NCBI GenBank assembly: GCA_025352585.1
Contig: JANXTD010000222.1
Span: forward strand, 1-7,500
From: Fimbriiglobus sp.
Lineage (GTDB): Bacteria > Planctomycetota > Planctomycetia > Gemmatales > Gemmataceae
Direction of reading: 5' to 3'
Length of the DNA: 7,500 bases
In this document: piece after piece, positions 1-5,916 of the stretch
How positions within the stretch are numbered: the stretch's first letter is position 1
Layout of the letters: each line of letters opens with the position of its first letter
Notes under the pieces: model-generated
Seen by the model: the letters and a program-made list of their open reading frames with translations, nothing else
The model's database searches: none
What the model was told of the DNA's origin: nothing
Position numbers and translations under genes: made by a program

Positions 1-26
1 CCCAGTGTCCCAACTGCGTAACTCCT

Positions 27-49
27 AAACCAAATTCAAGTTTTGGTTT
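27..49. terminator. AT-rich hairpin downstream of the LarA-like gene
   Basis: An 8-bp perfect stem, AAACCAAA (27-34) and TTTGGTTT (42-49), encloses a 7-nt loop. It lies 45-67 bp beyond the stop of the minus-strand LarA-like gene. The stem is all but GC-free and has no clear U-tract in the minus direction; in the plus direction it runs into a short T stretch. It could be a weak terminator for either strand or chance. Its AT content stands out from the GC-rich surroundings. Confidence 0.25.
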
Positions 50-50
50 T

Positions 51-74
51 CTCCGCGACTCTGCGTCTCCGCGG
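51..74. repeat. Three-copy 8-bp tandem repeat
   Basis: Three consecutive 8-mers are seen: CTCCGCGA (51-58), CTCTGCGT (59-66) and CTCCGCGG (67-74). On the minus strand this reads as a 'GCGGAGAC-GCAGAGTC' type of string. It sits in the 3' flank of the LarA-like gene. My recollection is that similar GCGGAGACGCAGAG-type strings are scattered through planctomycete genomes, which would make this a dispersed intergenic repeat; that part is not shown by this window. Confidence 0.5.
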
Positions 75-93
75 CAAAATTCCTACTGCTTGA

Positions 94-1335
94 TCACTCG
101 CCGTCGTCGTCCGTCGGCGGGTCGACGATCGTCTTGTGCGCGTCCTGAATCACCAGCACACGCCCCGCCGCGTCGATGAGCCGCTGCAACTCGGCCGCGC
201 CGCGCACGGGCGTGGCAAAGAACTCCTCGATCACTTCGTCCGGCCACGGGCTGGCGAAGAACAGCCGGGCCTTTTGCGCCGCCCGGCACCACAGCGCTGC
301 CGCCGGCCAGTCGTCGGGTTTGCGCTGCCGCAGGATCGGCCGGACGTTGTCCGGTTCGTCAGTGCCGCGGACGATCATCGCCCCCTCGTCGAGCGTCGGC
401 GCGGCCGCCGTCACGATCGCCACGCGGCCGCCGGGGGCGACGACCCGCGCCGCCGCCATCGCCGCCTTGGCCAGGTCGAGGAAGCCGTGCCGCTTCGGGT
501 CTCCGGACAGGGCCGCGATGACCAGGTCAGGGACTTCTTCGACGCCGCCGCGCCAGGTCGCTTCGAGCCGGCGGACGCCCTCCTCGCGGCTCGTCGGCAG
601 GCCGCCGATGATGTCGGCGATGGTGTCGCCGTAGCCCTCGATCACCTGCACGAAGAACGGCATCCCCAGCAGCCAGACGACCTCCCCGGCGACTTCGGTG
701 ACCGCCGGGACGACCTCGCCCGGCGGCTTCGACGTGAACTTGCCGACCGCCTCAACCATCGCCTGCGGCTCGCTCAGGATCGGGAACAGCGCCGCCTCGG
801 CACCCGAGTAGCCGTAGGTCGGGTCGAAGCGGCGGCGGGTGACGACGACGACGAACTCGGCCTCGACGACGCTGCGGTTCAGGTAGATTCGCCGCTCCGT
901 CGAAGTCGTCGCCAGGTAGGCGAGCTTCTTGCGGTCCTCGGTGTCGTGGACCTCGAGCTTCACGTCACTGAGCTCGTCCGGCAAGTCGTCGAGCCAGGTG
1001 CCGGTGCCGCCGCCGGGGGGGACGACGATCGTCATGGCCGCCGGCGTAATCCCCGCGCTGACGAGGTGTTCCATCACGACGGTGAGCACGGCCACCGCGT
1101 CGGGGATGCCCTCGTCGAGCACGATGGCGACGCGGTCCTCGGGCGTCACCGCCTGGCGCAGTTGCGCGGCGACGCCGTAGGGCGACTCGACGGCGCGGCG
1201 GGCCAGTTCGCGCGGGTCGCCGGGCGTCGGCGGCGTGGCGACCGCGAACGGCACCAGTTTGTCCGCGGGGACGGTCAGCGGCCAGGTTTCGAGGCCGACG
1301 GCTAACGCCACGGCGAGGGGGGGGGCGGGTGTCAT
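94..1335 (-). CDS. LarA/DUF2088-fold protein, lactate-racemase-like but lacking the catalytic residues
   Basis: A 413-residue cytoplasmic protein, near the usual LarA length (about 420-430). The match is to the LarA N-terminal domain pattern. There is an 'aIVvnDhTRP'-like strand at residues 69-78 (here VAIVLDEGIP), then an 'AGI...' helix and 'iiva' strand at 94-106. Next come HDTED...LAYL at 130-141, IYLNRSVVEAEFVVVV at 150-165, and GYSGAEAALFP at 175-185, where LarA has GFSGGRKAILP. The C-terminal half (about 265-400) is an alpha/beta domain with a GGRVAIVTAAAP segment. Known LarA uses an Arg in TRP, a His in the GTHRP loop, a His in the EPH motif and a Lys in GGRK to hold and use the nickel-pincer cofactor. 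None is present at the matching places, so racemase activity is doubtful. The TATAAT and GGAGGA sit unusually close to the chosen ATG. The gene is divergent from rfbB. The fold call is fairly sure; the function is unknown. Confidence 0.8.
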   Translation of the reverse strand: MTPAPPLAVALAVGLETWPLTVPADKLVPFAVATPPTPGDPRELARRAVESPYGVAAQLRQAVTPEDRVAIVLDEGIPDAVAVLTVVMEHLVSAGITPAAMTIVVPPGGGTGTWLDDLPDELSDVKLEVHDTEDRKKLAYLATTSTERRIYLNRSVVEAEFVVVVTRRRFDPTYGYSGAEAALFPILSEPQAMVEAVGKFTSKPPGEVVPAVTEVAGEVVWLLGMPFFVQVIEGYGDTIADIIGGLPTSREEGVRRLEATWRGGVEEVPDLVIAALSGDPKRHGFLDLAKAAMAAARVVAPGGRVAIVTAAAPTLDEGAMIVRGTDEPDNVRPILRQRKPDDWPAAALWCRAAQKARLFFASPWPDEVIEEFFATPVRGAAELQRLIDAAGRVLVIQDAHKTIVDPPTDDDGE

Positions 1336-1341
1336 TCCTCC

Positions 1342-1347
1342 ATTATA
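1342..1347 (-). promoter_or_regulatory. Consensus -10 box of the LarA-like gene
   Basis: The minus strand reads TATAAT, a perfect -10 hexamer in a GC-rich region, with its last base seven positions before the A of the ATG at 1335. I see no convincing -35 at 16-18 bp. Transcription starting at the usual distance would begin at or next to the ATG, giving a leaderless mRNA. A GGAGGA lies between the box and the ATG with essentially no spacing, so it cannot act normally for this start. Confidence 0.45.
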
Positions 1348-1361
1348 ACAGCCCGCGCCGT

Positions 1362-1390
1362 TTGACGAGGGCCGGCCGCCGTCCTAAACC
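1362..1390 (+). promoter_or_regulatory. Possible rfbB promoter
   Basis: TTGACG (1362-1367) matches the -35 consensus at five of six positions and is followed after 17 bp by TAAACC (1385-1390), a poor -10. It would give a leader of roughly 38 nt before the rfbB ATG. It lies back to back with the TATAAT of the divergent gene. Spacing and -35 are good, the -10 is weak, so this is tentative. Confidence 0.3.
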
Positions 1391-1422
1391 GATGCCGTCC
1401 TGTGCCGACTCCTCCGACGAAC

Positions 1423-1428
1423 AGAAGG
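1423..1428 (+). promoter_or_regulatory. Shine-Dalgarno that decides the rfbB start
   Basis: AGAAGG followed by six bases places the start at the ATG at 1435 rather than at the in-frame GTG at 1402. Translation from 1435 begins directly with the Rossmann strand (MATLLVTGG), as expected for this family. Confidence 0.7.
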
Positions 1429-1434
1429 GGCCGC

Positions 1435-2442
1435 ATGGCCACGCTCTTGGTGACCGGTGGCTGCGGCTTCATCGGCTCGAACTTCGTCCGCCGGCTCCTG
1501 GCGACCGACGAGGCGACGGCCGTCGTCAACTTCGACGCCCTGACGTACGCCGGCAACCTCGCCAACTTGGCCGGGCTGGAGAGCCACCCGCGCTACCGCT
1601 TCGTCAAGGGCGACGTGACCGACCGCGACGACGTGCGCGGGGCGATGAAGCTCGGCGTCACCGACGTGATCCACTTCGCCGCCGAGAGCCACGTCGATCG
1701 CAGCATCGTCGATTCCGGCCCGTTCGTCCGCACCAACGTGTTGGGAACGCAAATCCTGCTCGACGCCGTGCGCGAGTTCCAGGTCGAGAAGTACGTCCAC
1801 GTCTCGACGGACGAGGTATACGGCAGCCTCGGGCCGACGGGGCTGTTCACCGAAACGACGCCGCTCGACCCGAGTTCGCCGTACAGCGCCAGCAAGGCCG
1901 CGTCGGACCTGTTGGTGAAGGCGTACCACCACACCTTCGGCCTGCACGCGGTGATCACGCGATGCTCGAACAACTACGGCCCGTACCAGTTCCCCGAGAA
2001 GCTGATCCCGCTGTTCATCACGAACCTGATGCAAGACTTGCAAGTCCCCGTGTACGGCGACGGCCAGCAAATCCGCGACTGGATTCACGTCGCCGACCAC
2101 TGCGCCGGCGTCGAGGCGGCCTGGCGGCGCGGCAAGTCGGGCGAGGTCTACAACTTCGGCGGCCGCTGCGAGAAGGCCAACCTCGACCTGACGCATTTGC
2201 TTTTGGAGTTGCTGGGCAAGCCGAAAACGCTGATCAAGTACGTCGCCGACCGCCTCGGCCACGACCGCCGTTACGCCATCGACTGCACCAAAGCCGAGCG
2301 CGAACTGGGCTGGTCGCCGCAGGTCGAGTTCGCCACGGGGCTGGCCGAGACGATCGCCTGGTACCAAGCCAACGCCGCGTGGATCGACGGCATCCGGACC
2401 AAGGAATACCTCAACTACTTCACCGATGCGAAGCCCGAATAA
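1435..2442 (+). CDS. rfbB: dTDP-glucose 4,6-dehydratase
   Basis: This 335-residue enzyme converts dTDP-glucose to dTDP-4-keto-6-deoxyglucose with bound NAD+, the committed step toward dTDP-rhamnose and other deoxysugars. It belongs to the extended short-chain dehydrogenase family. Seen in order are the Rossmann glycine motif TGGCGFIGSN (7-16), FDALTYAGN (33-41) for the adenosine ribose, and FAAESHVDRS (81-90). The signature STDEVYG (124-130) carries the dehydratase Asp126-Glu127 pair. The catalytic YSASK (Tyr150, Lys154) and NNYGPYQFPEK (179-189) follow, then RDWIHVADHC (214-223) in the nucleotide-sugar domain. Length matches the family (about 330-360) and nothing is missing. It is followed 39 bp later by the thymidylyltransferase, presumably in one operon. 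The epimerase and reductase (rfbC, rfbD) are not in the window, so the final sugar cannot be told. Confidence 0.96.
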   Translation: MATLLVTGGCGFIGSNFVRRLLATDEATAVVNFDALTYAGNLANLAGLESHPRYRFVKGDVTDRDDVRGAMKLGVTDVIHFAAESHVDRSIVDSGPFVRTNVLGTQILLDAVREFQVEKYVHVSTDEVYGSLGPTGLFTETTPLDPSSPYSASKAASDLLVKAYHHTFGLHAVITRCSNNYGPYQFPEKLIPLFITNLMQDLQVPVYGDGQQIRDWIHVADHCAGVEAAWRRGKSGEVYNFGGRCEKANLDLTHLLLELLGKPKTLIKYVADRLGHDRRYAIDCTKAERELGWSPQVEFATGLAETIAWYQANAAWIDGIRTKEYLNYFTDAKPE

Positions 2443-2481
2443 CAAACATCAAATAACCAACAACTTCGATACAGGTGCAGT

Positions 2482-3210
2482 ATGAGTATTCGCGGCGTGA
2501 TTCTGGCGGGCGGCAAGGGCACCCGCATGGGCGAGTTGACGAAGGTCACGAACAAACATTTGCTGCCCGTCGGGCCGTACCCGATGGTCTACCACCCCTT
2601 GAAGAAGCTCACGGGGGCGGGGCTGAGCGAAATCCTGCTCGTCTCCGGCACGGAGCACATGGGCGACTTCATCGAACTGCTCGGCTCCGGCAAGGACCAC
2701 CGCTGCCGGCTGACGTACCGCGTCCAAGACGAGGCCGGCGGCATCGCGCAAGCCCTCGGTCTGGCGGAGCACTTCTGCACCGGCTCGCGGTCGCTCGTGC
2801 TGCTCGGCGACAACATCTTCCGCGACCCGCTGATCGCGCTGGTCGAGAAGGCCAACTCGCGGCCGGACTGGGCGTGGATCGGGCTGAAAGAGGTTCACGA
2901 CCCCGGCCGCTACGGCGTCGCGGAACTCGACGGCGACAACGTCGTGAGTATCGTCGAGAAGCCGAAGGAGCCGAAGTCGAACCTCGCGGTGGTCGGCATC
3001 TACATCTACCCGCCGGACGTGTTCAACGTCATCAAGACGCTCAAGCCGAGCGGCCGGGGCGAACTCGAAATCACCGACGTGAACAACCACTACCTGAGCC
3101 AGGGCCGCATGGGCTACAGCGTCCTGGACGGCTACTGGACCGACGCCGGGACGCTCGACAGCCTCGACGTGGCGAACGAGCTGGTGCGCAAGGAGCCGCC
3201 GCGGTTCTAG
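2482..3210 (+). CDS. rfbA: Glucose-1-phosphate thymidylyltransferase, short type
   Basis: This 242-residue nucleotidyltransferase makes dTDP-glucose from dTTP and glucose-1-phosphate and so supplies the dehydratase encoded just upstream. Visible motifs are the nucleotide-binding loop LAGGKGTRM (8-16), NKHLLPV (24-30) with the conserved Lys, and DEAGGIAQALGLAE (83-96). LGDNIF (108-113) carries the metal-binding Asp110. VEKPKEPKSN (158-167), ELEITDVN (194-201) and YWTDAGT (218-224) with the second metal-ligand Asp follow. It lacks the C-terminal extension of the roughly 290-residue E. coli type and matches the shorter form of about 245 residues found in Bacillus. The ATG at 2482 has a weak AGG six bases upstream. 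The stop is only 16 bp from the end of the converging C1 gene. Pairing with rfbB makes dTTP/Glc-1-P the likely substrates, although other sugar-1-phosphate substrates cannot be excluded from sequence alone. Confidence 0.93.
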   Translation: MSIRGVILAGGKGTRMGELTKVTNKHLLPVGPYPMVYHPLKKLTGAGLSEILLVSGTEHMGDFIELLGSGKDHRCRLTYRVQDEAGGIAQALGLAEHFCTGSRSLVLLGDNIFRDPLIALVEKANSRPDWAWIGLKEVHDPGRYGVAELDGDNVVSIVEKPKEPKSNLAVVGIYIYPPDVFNVIKTLKPSGRGELEITDVNNHYLSQGRMGYSVLDGYWTDAGTLDSLDVANELVRKEPPRF

Positions 3211-3226
3211 TCCCGGCCGGCGGGCG

Positions 3227-4099
3227 TCAGCCCAGCGTCGCGGCGAGGGCGTCGATCTCGTCGAGGTCGAACGTCAGCGCGTTGCCGGTGAACAGCGCGG
3301 CCACCGCGGCCTTGTGGATCCTCATCTTCGCGCCGCCGACGCCCAGCGCGCCGTAGGCGGTGTGGCCGTCACGATCGACGCCCTTGTCGGTCAACTCGAC
3401 GCCTTCGACGCCGGTTGGCGGGACACCGTTGAGGTCGATGGCGACCTTCAACGCCCTGGCCCCGGCGCGCAACCGGCGCGGCAGCAGCACCGTGCCGGGG
3501 GCACCGGCGGCGACGACGAGTTGCTGGCCCTCCAGCGCCTTGGGGCCGTCGGCGCTCGTGGCCACGGCCACCGCGGCGACCCGCGCGGACGGGTAGGCGG
3601 CGCGGATCCCCTGGGCGACGGCCTCGGCGCGGTCGAGTTGCCGGCTGCCGATGGTGACGCGGCCGCCGTGCTTGGCGAGCAGCCGGGCGACACGCCGGCC
3701 GACGGGGCCGGTGCCGCCGAGGACCAGCGAGTTCGTCGCCGCGAGGTCGAGGTGCTTCGCCGCGGCGCGCACGGCGGCGGCGGCGGTCGTGTTCGCGCCG
3801 TTGCTGTCGAGCATCACCGAGACGCTCAGTCCGTAGGCGGGGATGAGGTGCCGCTTGACTTCGGCCAGGACCGCCTCGCCGAGGTCGGCGTCGGAGCCGC
3901 CGACGAAGATCGCCGTGCGGTGCAAGTCCTTGGGGCCGCGGGTGAAAATGCAGCCGTGGACGAGGGCCATGACGTTGGCCGCCGTCACGCCGCCGTAGCT
4001 GAAGAGGTGCTGCACCCCGGCATCGACGGCGACGACGCGGTCGAAGACGCTGGGGTGCGCGTCGGTGTCGAGCTGGACGAGGACGGTGGGCTTATCCAT
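3227..4099 (-). CDS. mtdB: NAD(P)-dependent methylene-tetrahydromethanopterin dehydrogenase (MtdB/MtdA family)
   Basis: This 290-residue cytoplasmic enzyme oxidises methylene-H4MPT to methenyl-H4MPT, the step after Fae in the H4MPT formaldehyde-oxidation route. The N-terminal pterin-binding domain shows HPSVFDRVVAVDAGV (15-29), SYGGVTAANVMALVHG (34-49), IFTRGPKDL (51-59), IFVGGSDADLGE (64-75) and VMLDSNGANTTAAAAV (95-110). The Rossmann domain follows with VLGGTGPVGRRVARLLA (126-142), GSR (151-153) after the second strand, and DLNGVPPTGVEGVE (222-235). Length is as in MtdA/MtdB (about 290-300). I favour MtdB because it is next to fae and MtdB is the H4MPT enzyme; the NAD+/NADP+ preference cannot be read by eye. 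There is no clear Shine-Dalgarno: the repeat arm ends one base before the ATG. It lies downstream of fae on the same strand and is probably co-transcribed. Confidence 0.92.
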   Translation of the reverse strand: MDKPTVLVQLDTDAHPSVFDRVVAVDAGVQHLFSYGGVTAANVMALVHGCIFTRGPKDLHRTAIFVGGSDADLGEAVLAEVKRHLIPAYGLSVSVMLDSNGANTTAAAAVRAAAKHLDLAATNSLVLGGTGPVGRRVARLLAKHGGRVTIGSRQLDRAEAVAQGIRAAYPSARVAAVAVATSADGPKALEGQQLVVAAGAPGTVLLPRRLRAGARALKVAIDLNGVPPTGVEGVELTDKGVDRDGHTAYGALGVGGAKMRIHKAAVAALFTGNALTFDLDEIDALAATLG

Positions 4100-4100
4100 C

Positions 4101-4238
4101 TCGGGTATCGGGTGTGGGGTATGGGGTATGGTCGGACCGATTCGGGTATCGGGTTGTGGGGTATCGGGTGTCGCAGAACCTACGGCCGGCTCACGGATCT
4201 CTTCTGACCATACCCGATACCCGACACCCCATACCCGG
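4101..4238. repeat. G-rich repeat element with 33-nt inverted arms and quadruplex motifs
   Basis: Left arm 4101-4133 and right arm 4206-4238 are inverted copies that differ at 4 of 33 positions. A third, direct copy of the left-arm unit lies at about 4142-4173. The unit is built from GGGTATC and GGGGTAT words. Four-G-run quadruplex patterns (runs of at least 3 G, loops 3-4 nt) occur on the plus strand at 4103-4126 and 4144-4168, and on the minus strand at 4213-4236. The fae-mtdB transcript would carry the last as a G-rich RNA that could alternatively pair with the left arm to form a long hairpin around a 72-nt loop. The element fills nearly the whole fae-mtdB gap, from 8 bp after the fae stop to 1 bp before the mtdB ATG. 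It may be a REP/MITE-like insert, a transcription attenuator or an RNA-processing site. No target-site duplication was found. Confidence 0.8.
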
Positions 4239-4246
4239 TCCCCAGG

Positions 4247-4741
4247 TTACTTGGGGCTGTAGGGGTGCTTCTCGTCCTTGCGGGCGACGATGTCGGCGAT
4301 CTTCGGCGTGCCGGCCATCGCGCTCTTGATCGCGGCCTTCGTCGCCGCGTAGTTGTAGTCGTAGATCTTCGTGTCGTCGGAGGCGGCGGGGTGGATGAAC
4401 ACGCCGCAGACGATGACGAGGTTCTCGGCCTGGTCGGCGGGGATCACGTTCTCGGCGACCGAATCGACGACGGCGCGGGCCACCGCGGCCTGGGCGGGGC
4501 CGAACATCTGCACGGCCTGCTTCATGCCCTTGATCGTGACCTTGGTGATCATCACCGTGGCCGGCTTGGCGAGCAGGTTCGGGGTGACCACGGCCAGCAG
4601 GCTGGTGTGGCCGTTCGACTGGTTGGCCAGGGCGTTGGCGAAGGCGGTCCCGACGGGGCCGGTCTTGTCGCCGATGAGCAGGTCGATGTGGGCGATCTCG
4701 TTGCCCTCGCCGATGAGGCTCTCGCCGATGAACATGGACAT
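4247..4741 (-). CDS. fae: Formaldehyde-activating enzyme
   Basis: This 164-residue enzyme joins formaldehyde and tetrahydromethanopterin to give methylene-H4MPT, a detoxification or C1-oxidation entry step. Nearly the whole protein follows the Fae pattern: FIGESLIGEGNEIAHIDLLIG (4-24), with the catalytic His at position 18 (His17 in the Methylobacterium enzyme). GPVGTAFANALANQSNGHTSL (28-48), with the substrate loop, and TVMITKVTIKG (62-72) follow, then FGPAQAAVARAV (80-91) and VIVCGVFIHPAA (109-120). Length is standard (about 165-180). The ATG at 4741 has GGAG seven bases upstream; a second in-frame ATG two codons on is an alternative. Its product is the substrate of the downstream mtdB product, and both genes share a strand. 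Cyclohydrolase, formyltransferase and H4MPT synthesis genes are not in the window. Planctomycetes are known to carry dispersed H4MPT genes. Confidence 0.97.
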   Translation of the reverse strand: MSMFIGESLIGEGNEIAHIDLLIGDKTGPVGTAFANALANQSNGHTSLLAVVTPNLLAKPATVMITKVTIKGMKQAVQMFGPAQAAVARAVVDSVAENVIPADQAENLVIVCGVFIHPAASDDTKIYDYNYAATKAAIKSAMAGTPKIADIVARKDEKHPYSPK

Positions 4742-4848
4742 GGAATCACTCCGTCGCGGGTAGAGTTTCGAGGCGGGGGGAGTTTACGAACCGGCGCGTC
4801 GATCGTCTTGCGCGGCGGGCGAAGTCCCTCCTGTCGGGCGGCCGGCCG

Positions 4849-5682
4849 TCACCAGTCCTGCGGCTGCAACACCTGCTTCAACTGGTCGAAGCCGGGCTTG
4901 GTCGGCGGCGGCAGCGACACCGTCGGGCCGTTGGGGTCGAGGATGCGCGGCAACGCCTGGTGCAGCCGGTACAGCAGCGCCCAGTAGGCCGCGGCGACCA
5001 GCGGCATCGTGGCGAGCGCGAGCAGCGCGAAGAGGCGGAAGGCCGGGTAGAGCAGTCCGTTGACCGTGCGCACGGCGTGCTGGTACGGGCCGCCCTCGTT
5101 GTACGGGATGTCGGTGAGGATGTGGGCCACCAGCATCATCAGCGCCGGCGGCACCAGCAGCGTGAGCCAGGCCGCGCGGAGGTAGAAGTAGCGGTTGACC
5201 CAGCGCACCGCGCCGGCCGAGACGACCATGCCGAACAGCGTCGCGGGGAGGCGCAGGAAGCGCAACTCGAGGACCGCCCCGCCGACGGCGACCATCGCCA
5301 GCAGCCCCGTGACGCCGAACTTGATCGTGACGACCGTGGCGACCGAGACGACGGCCCCGACGCTGGCGAGGGCCACGCTCTCGGGGGTGCCGAGCGTCCC
5401 GGCCATCGTGCGCATCAGGCGGTAGCCGAGCAGCCGCAGGCCGCCGGAGAGCGCCCAGGCGGCTAGCAGCGCGAGCAGCGGCAGCACCGACGGCGACGCG
5501 GCGTCCGGCAGTTCGGGCAGCTCCTCGAACTTGCCGTAAATTTTGTCGAGGACCGGCCCGGAGCCGACGGCCGCCACGACGGCGAGCGCACTGTACCAGA
5601 CCGACGAGGCGGCGAACACCACCTGAACGCCGCGTCGGGCGCTGCGCACGTCGTCGGAGTCGATCGGGTACATCAGCCACAT
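4849..5682 (-). CDS. Multi-pass membrane protein, unrecognised
   Basis: A 277-residue integral membrane protein of no family I recognise. Hydrophobic segments fall at about residues 18-40, 65-88, 101-120, 122-140, 145-160, 168-188 and 213-238, so six or seven spans. The short N-terminus (MWLMYPIDSDDVRSARRG) precedes the first span. A 45-60 loop is acidic (KFEELPELPD), and the C-terminal tail of about 35 residues is soluble and proline-rich (SLPPPTKPG) and ends QPQDW. The frame is open back to 5871, but I place the start at the ATG at 5682, which has GAGG seven bases upstream; the upstream 63 codons are arginine-rich and look untranslated. It lies upstream of fae on the same strand with a 107-bp gap, so co-transcription with the C1 genes is possible but not shown. 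No catalytic or transporter signature is visible. Confidence 0.75.
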   Translation of the reverse strand: MWLMYPIDSDDVRSARRGVQVVFAASSVWYSALAVVAAVGSGPVLDKIYGKFEELPELPDAASPSVLPLLALLAAWALSGGLRLLGYRLMRTMAGTLGTPESVALASVGAVVSVATVVTIKFGVTGLLAMVAVGGAVLELRFLRLPATLFGMVVSAGAVRWVNRYFYLRAAWLTLLVPPALMMLVAHILTDIPYNEGGPYQHAVRTVNGLLYPAFRLFALLALATMPLVAAAYWALLYRLHQALPRILDPNGPTVSLPPPTKPGFDQLKQVLQPQDW

Positions 5683-5916
5683 GACATCGCCTCGCGCCGG
5701 GTCCGCACTCACGAGTCTAGAGTACGCGGGGCCGGGGCGCGGGGCGAATTCCCGGCGCGCGAAGGCGAGGGGCAGGCCATTGCGTCCGCCGCCGGGCCGG
5801 GTTACGATGCGATGACGTGGACCGGCGGCGACGAGTGGTGACCCACGGCGGGATCGGTCACGCGAGTGCAACCGAGCCGGAAATTAGGCGGCAGCGAAAG
5901 CAACAGGAGGTCGCCC
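5683..5916. promoter_or_regulatory. Divergent spacer with a possible toxin-gene promoter
   Basis: This 234-bp non-coding stretch separates the minus-strand membrane gene from the plus-strand toxin gene and must hold both promoters. The best plus-strand candidate I see is TTGCGT (5780-5785), 17 bp, TACGAT (5803-5808). It matches the consensus only partly and would leave a leader of about 100 nt. A Shine-Dalgarno lies at 5905-5910. I see no terminator, inverted operator or repeat of note. Confidence 0.3.
5905..5910 (+). promoter_or_regulatory. Strong Shine-Dalgarno that decides the toxin start
   Basis: A perfect AGGAGG followed by six bases places the start at the GTG at 5917, not at the in-frame GTG at 5866 or the ATG at 5926. 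Starting at 5917 puts the SEC-C motif at residues 12-24, directly at the N-terminus. Confidence 0.75.

Noticed and set aside
136..1305. Long plus-strand open frame opposite the LarA-like gene
   Set aside because: Arg/Asp/His-rich composition typical of an antisense frame in GC-rich DNA; the minus-strand frame has clear family motifs.
1402..1434. Upstream GTG extension of rfbB
   Set aside because: The ATG at 1435 has AGAAGG at good spacing and starts right at the Rossmann strand.
3211..3233. Bidirectional terminator between converging rfbA and mtdB
   Set aside because: Only a 4-bp GGGC/GCCC stem with no U-tract on either side; the gap of 16 bp is GC-rich by composition.
3314..4207. Plus-strand frame across mtdB and the repeat element
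   Set aside because: Antisense shadow of a well-recognised gene; its C-terminal part merely reads the GGGTATC repeat.
4101..4238. CRISPR array
   Set aside because: The units are directly abutting G-rich words with inverted copies, without regular unique spacers, and no cas gene is present.
4784..5680. Minus-strand 298-codon frame overlapping the membrane protein
   Set aside because: Extremely Arg/Gly/Ala-rich shadow of the real frame, with no ribosome site or motif.
5683..5871. 63-codon N-terminal extension of the membrane protein
   Set aside because: Arg/Pro-rich, no hydrophobic or conserved pattern, and a good GAGG precedes the ATG at 5682.
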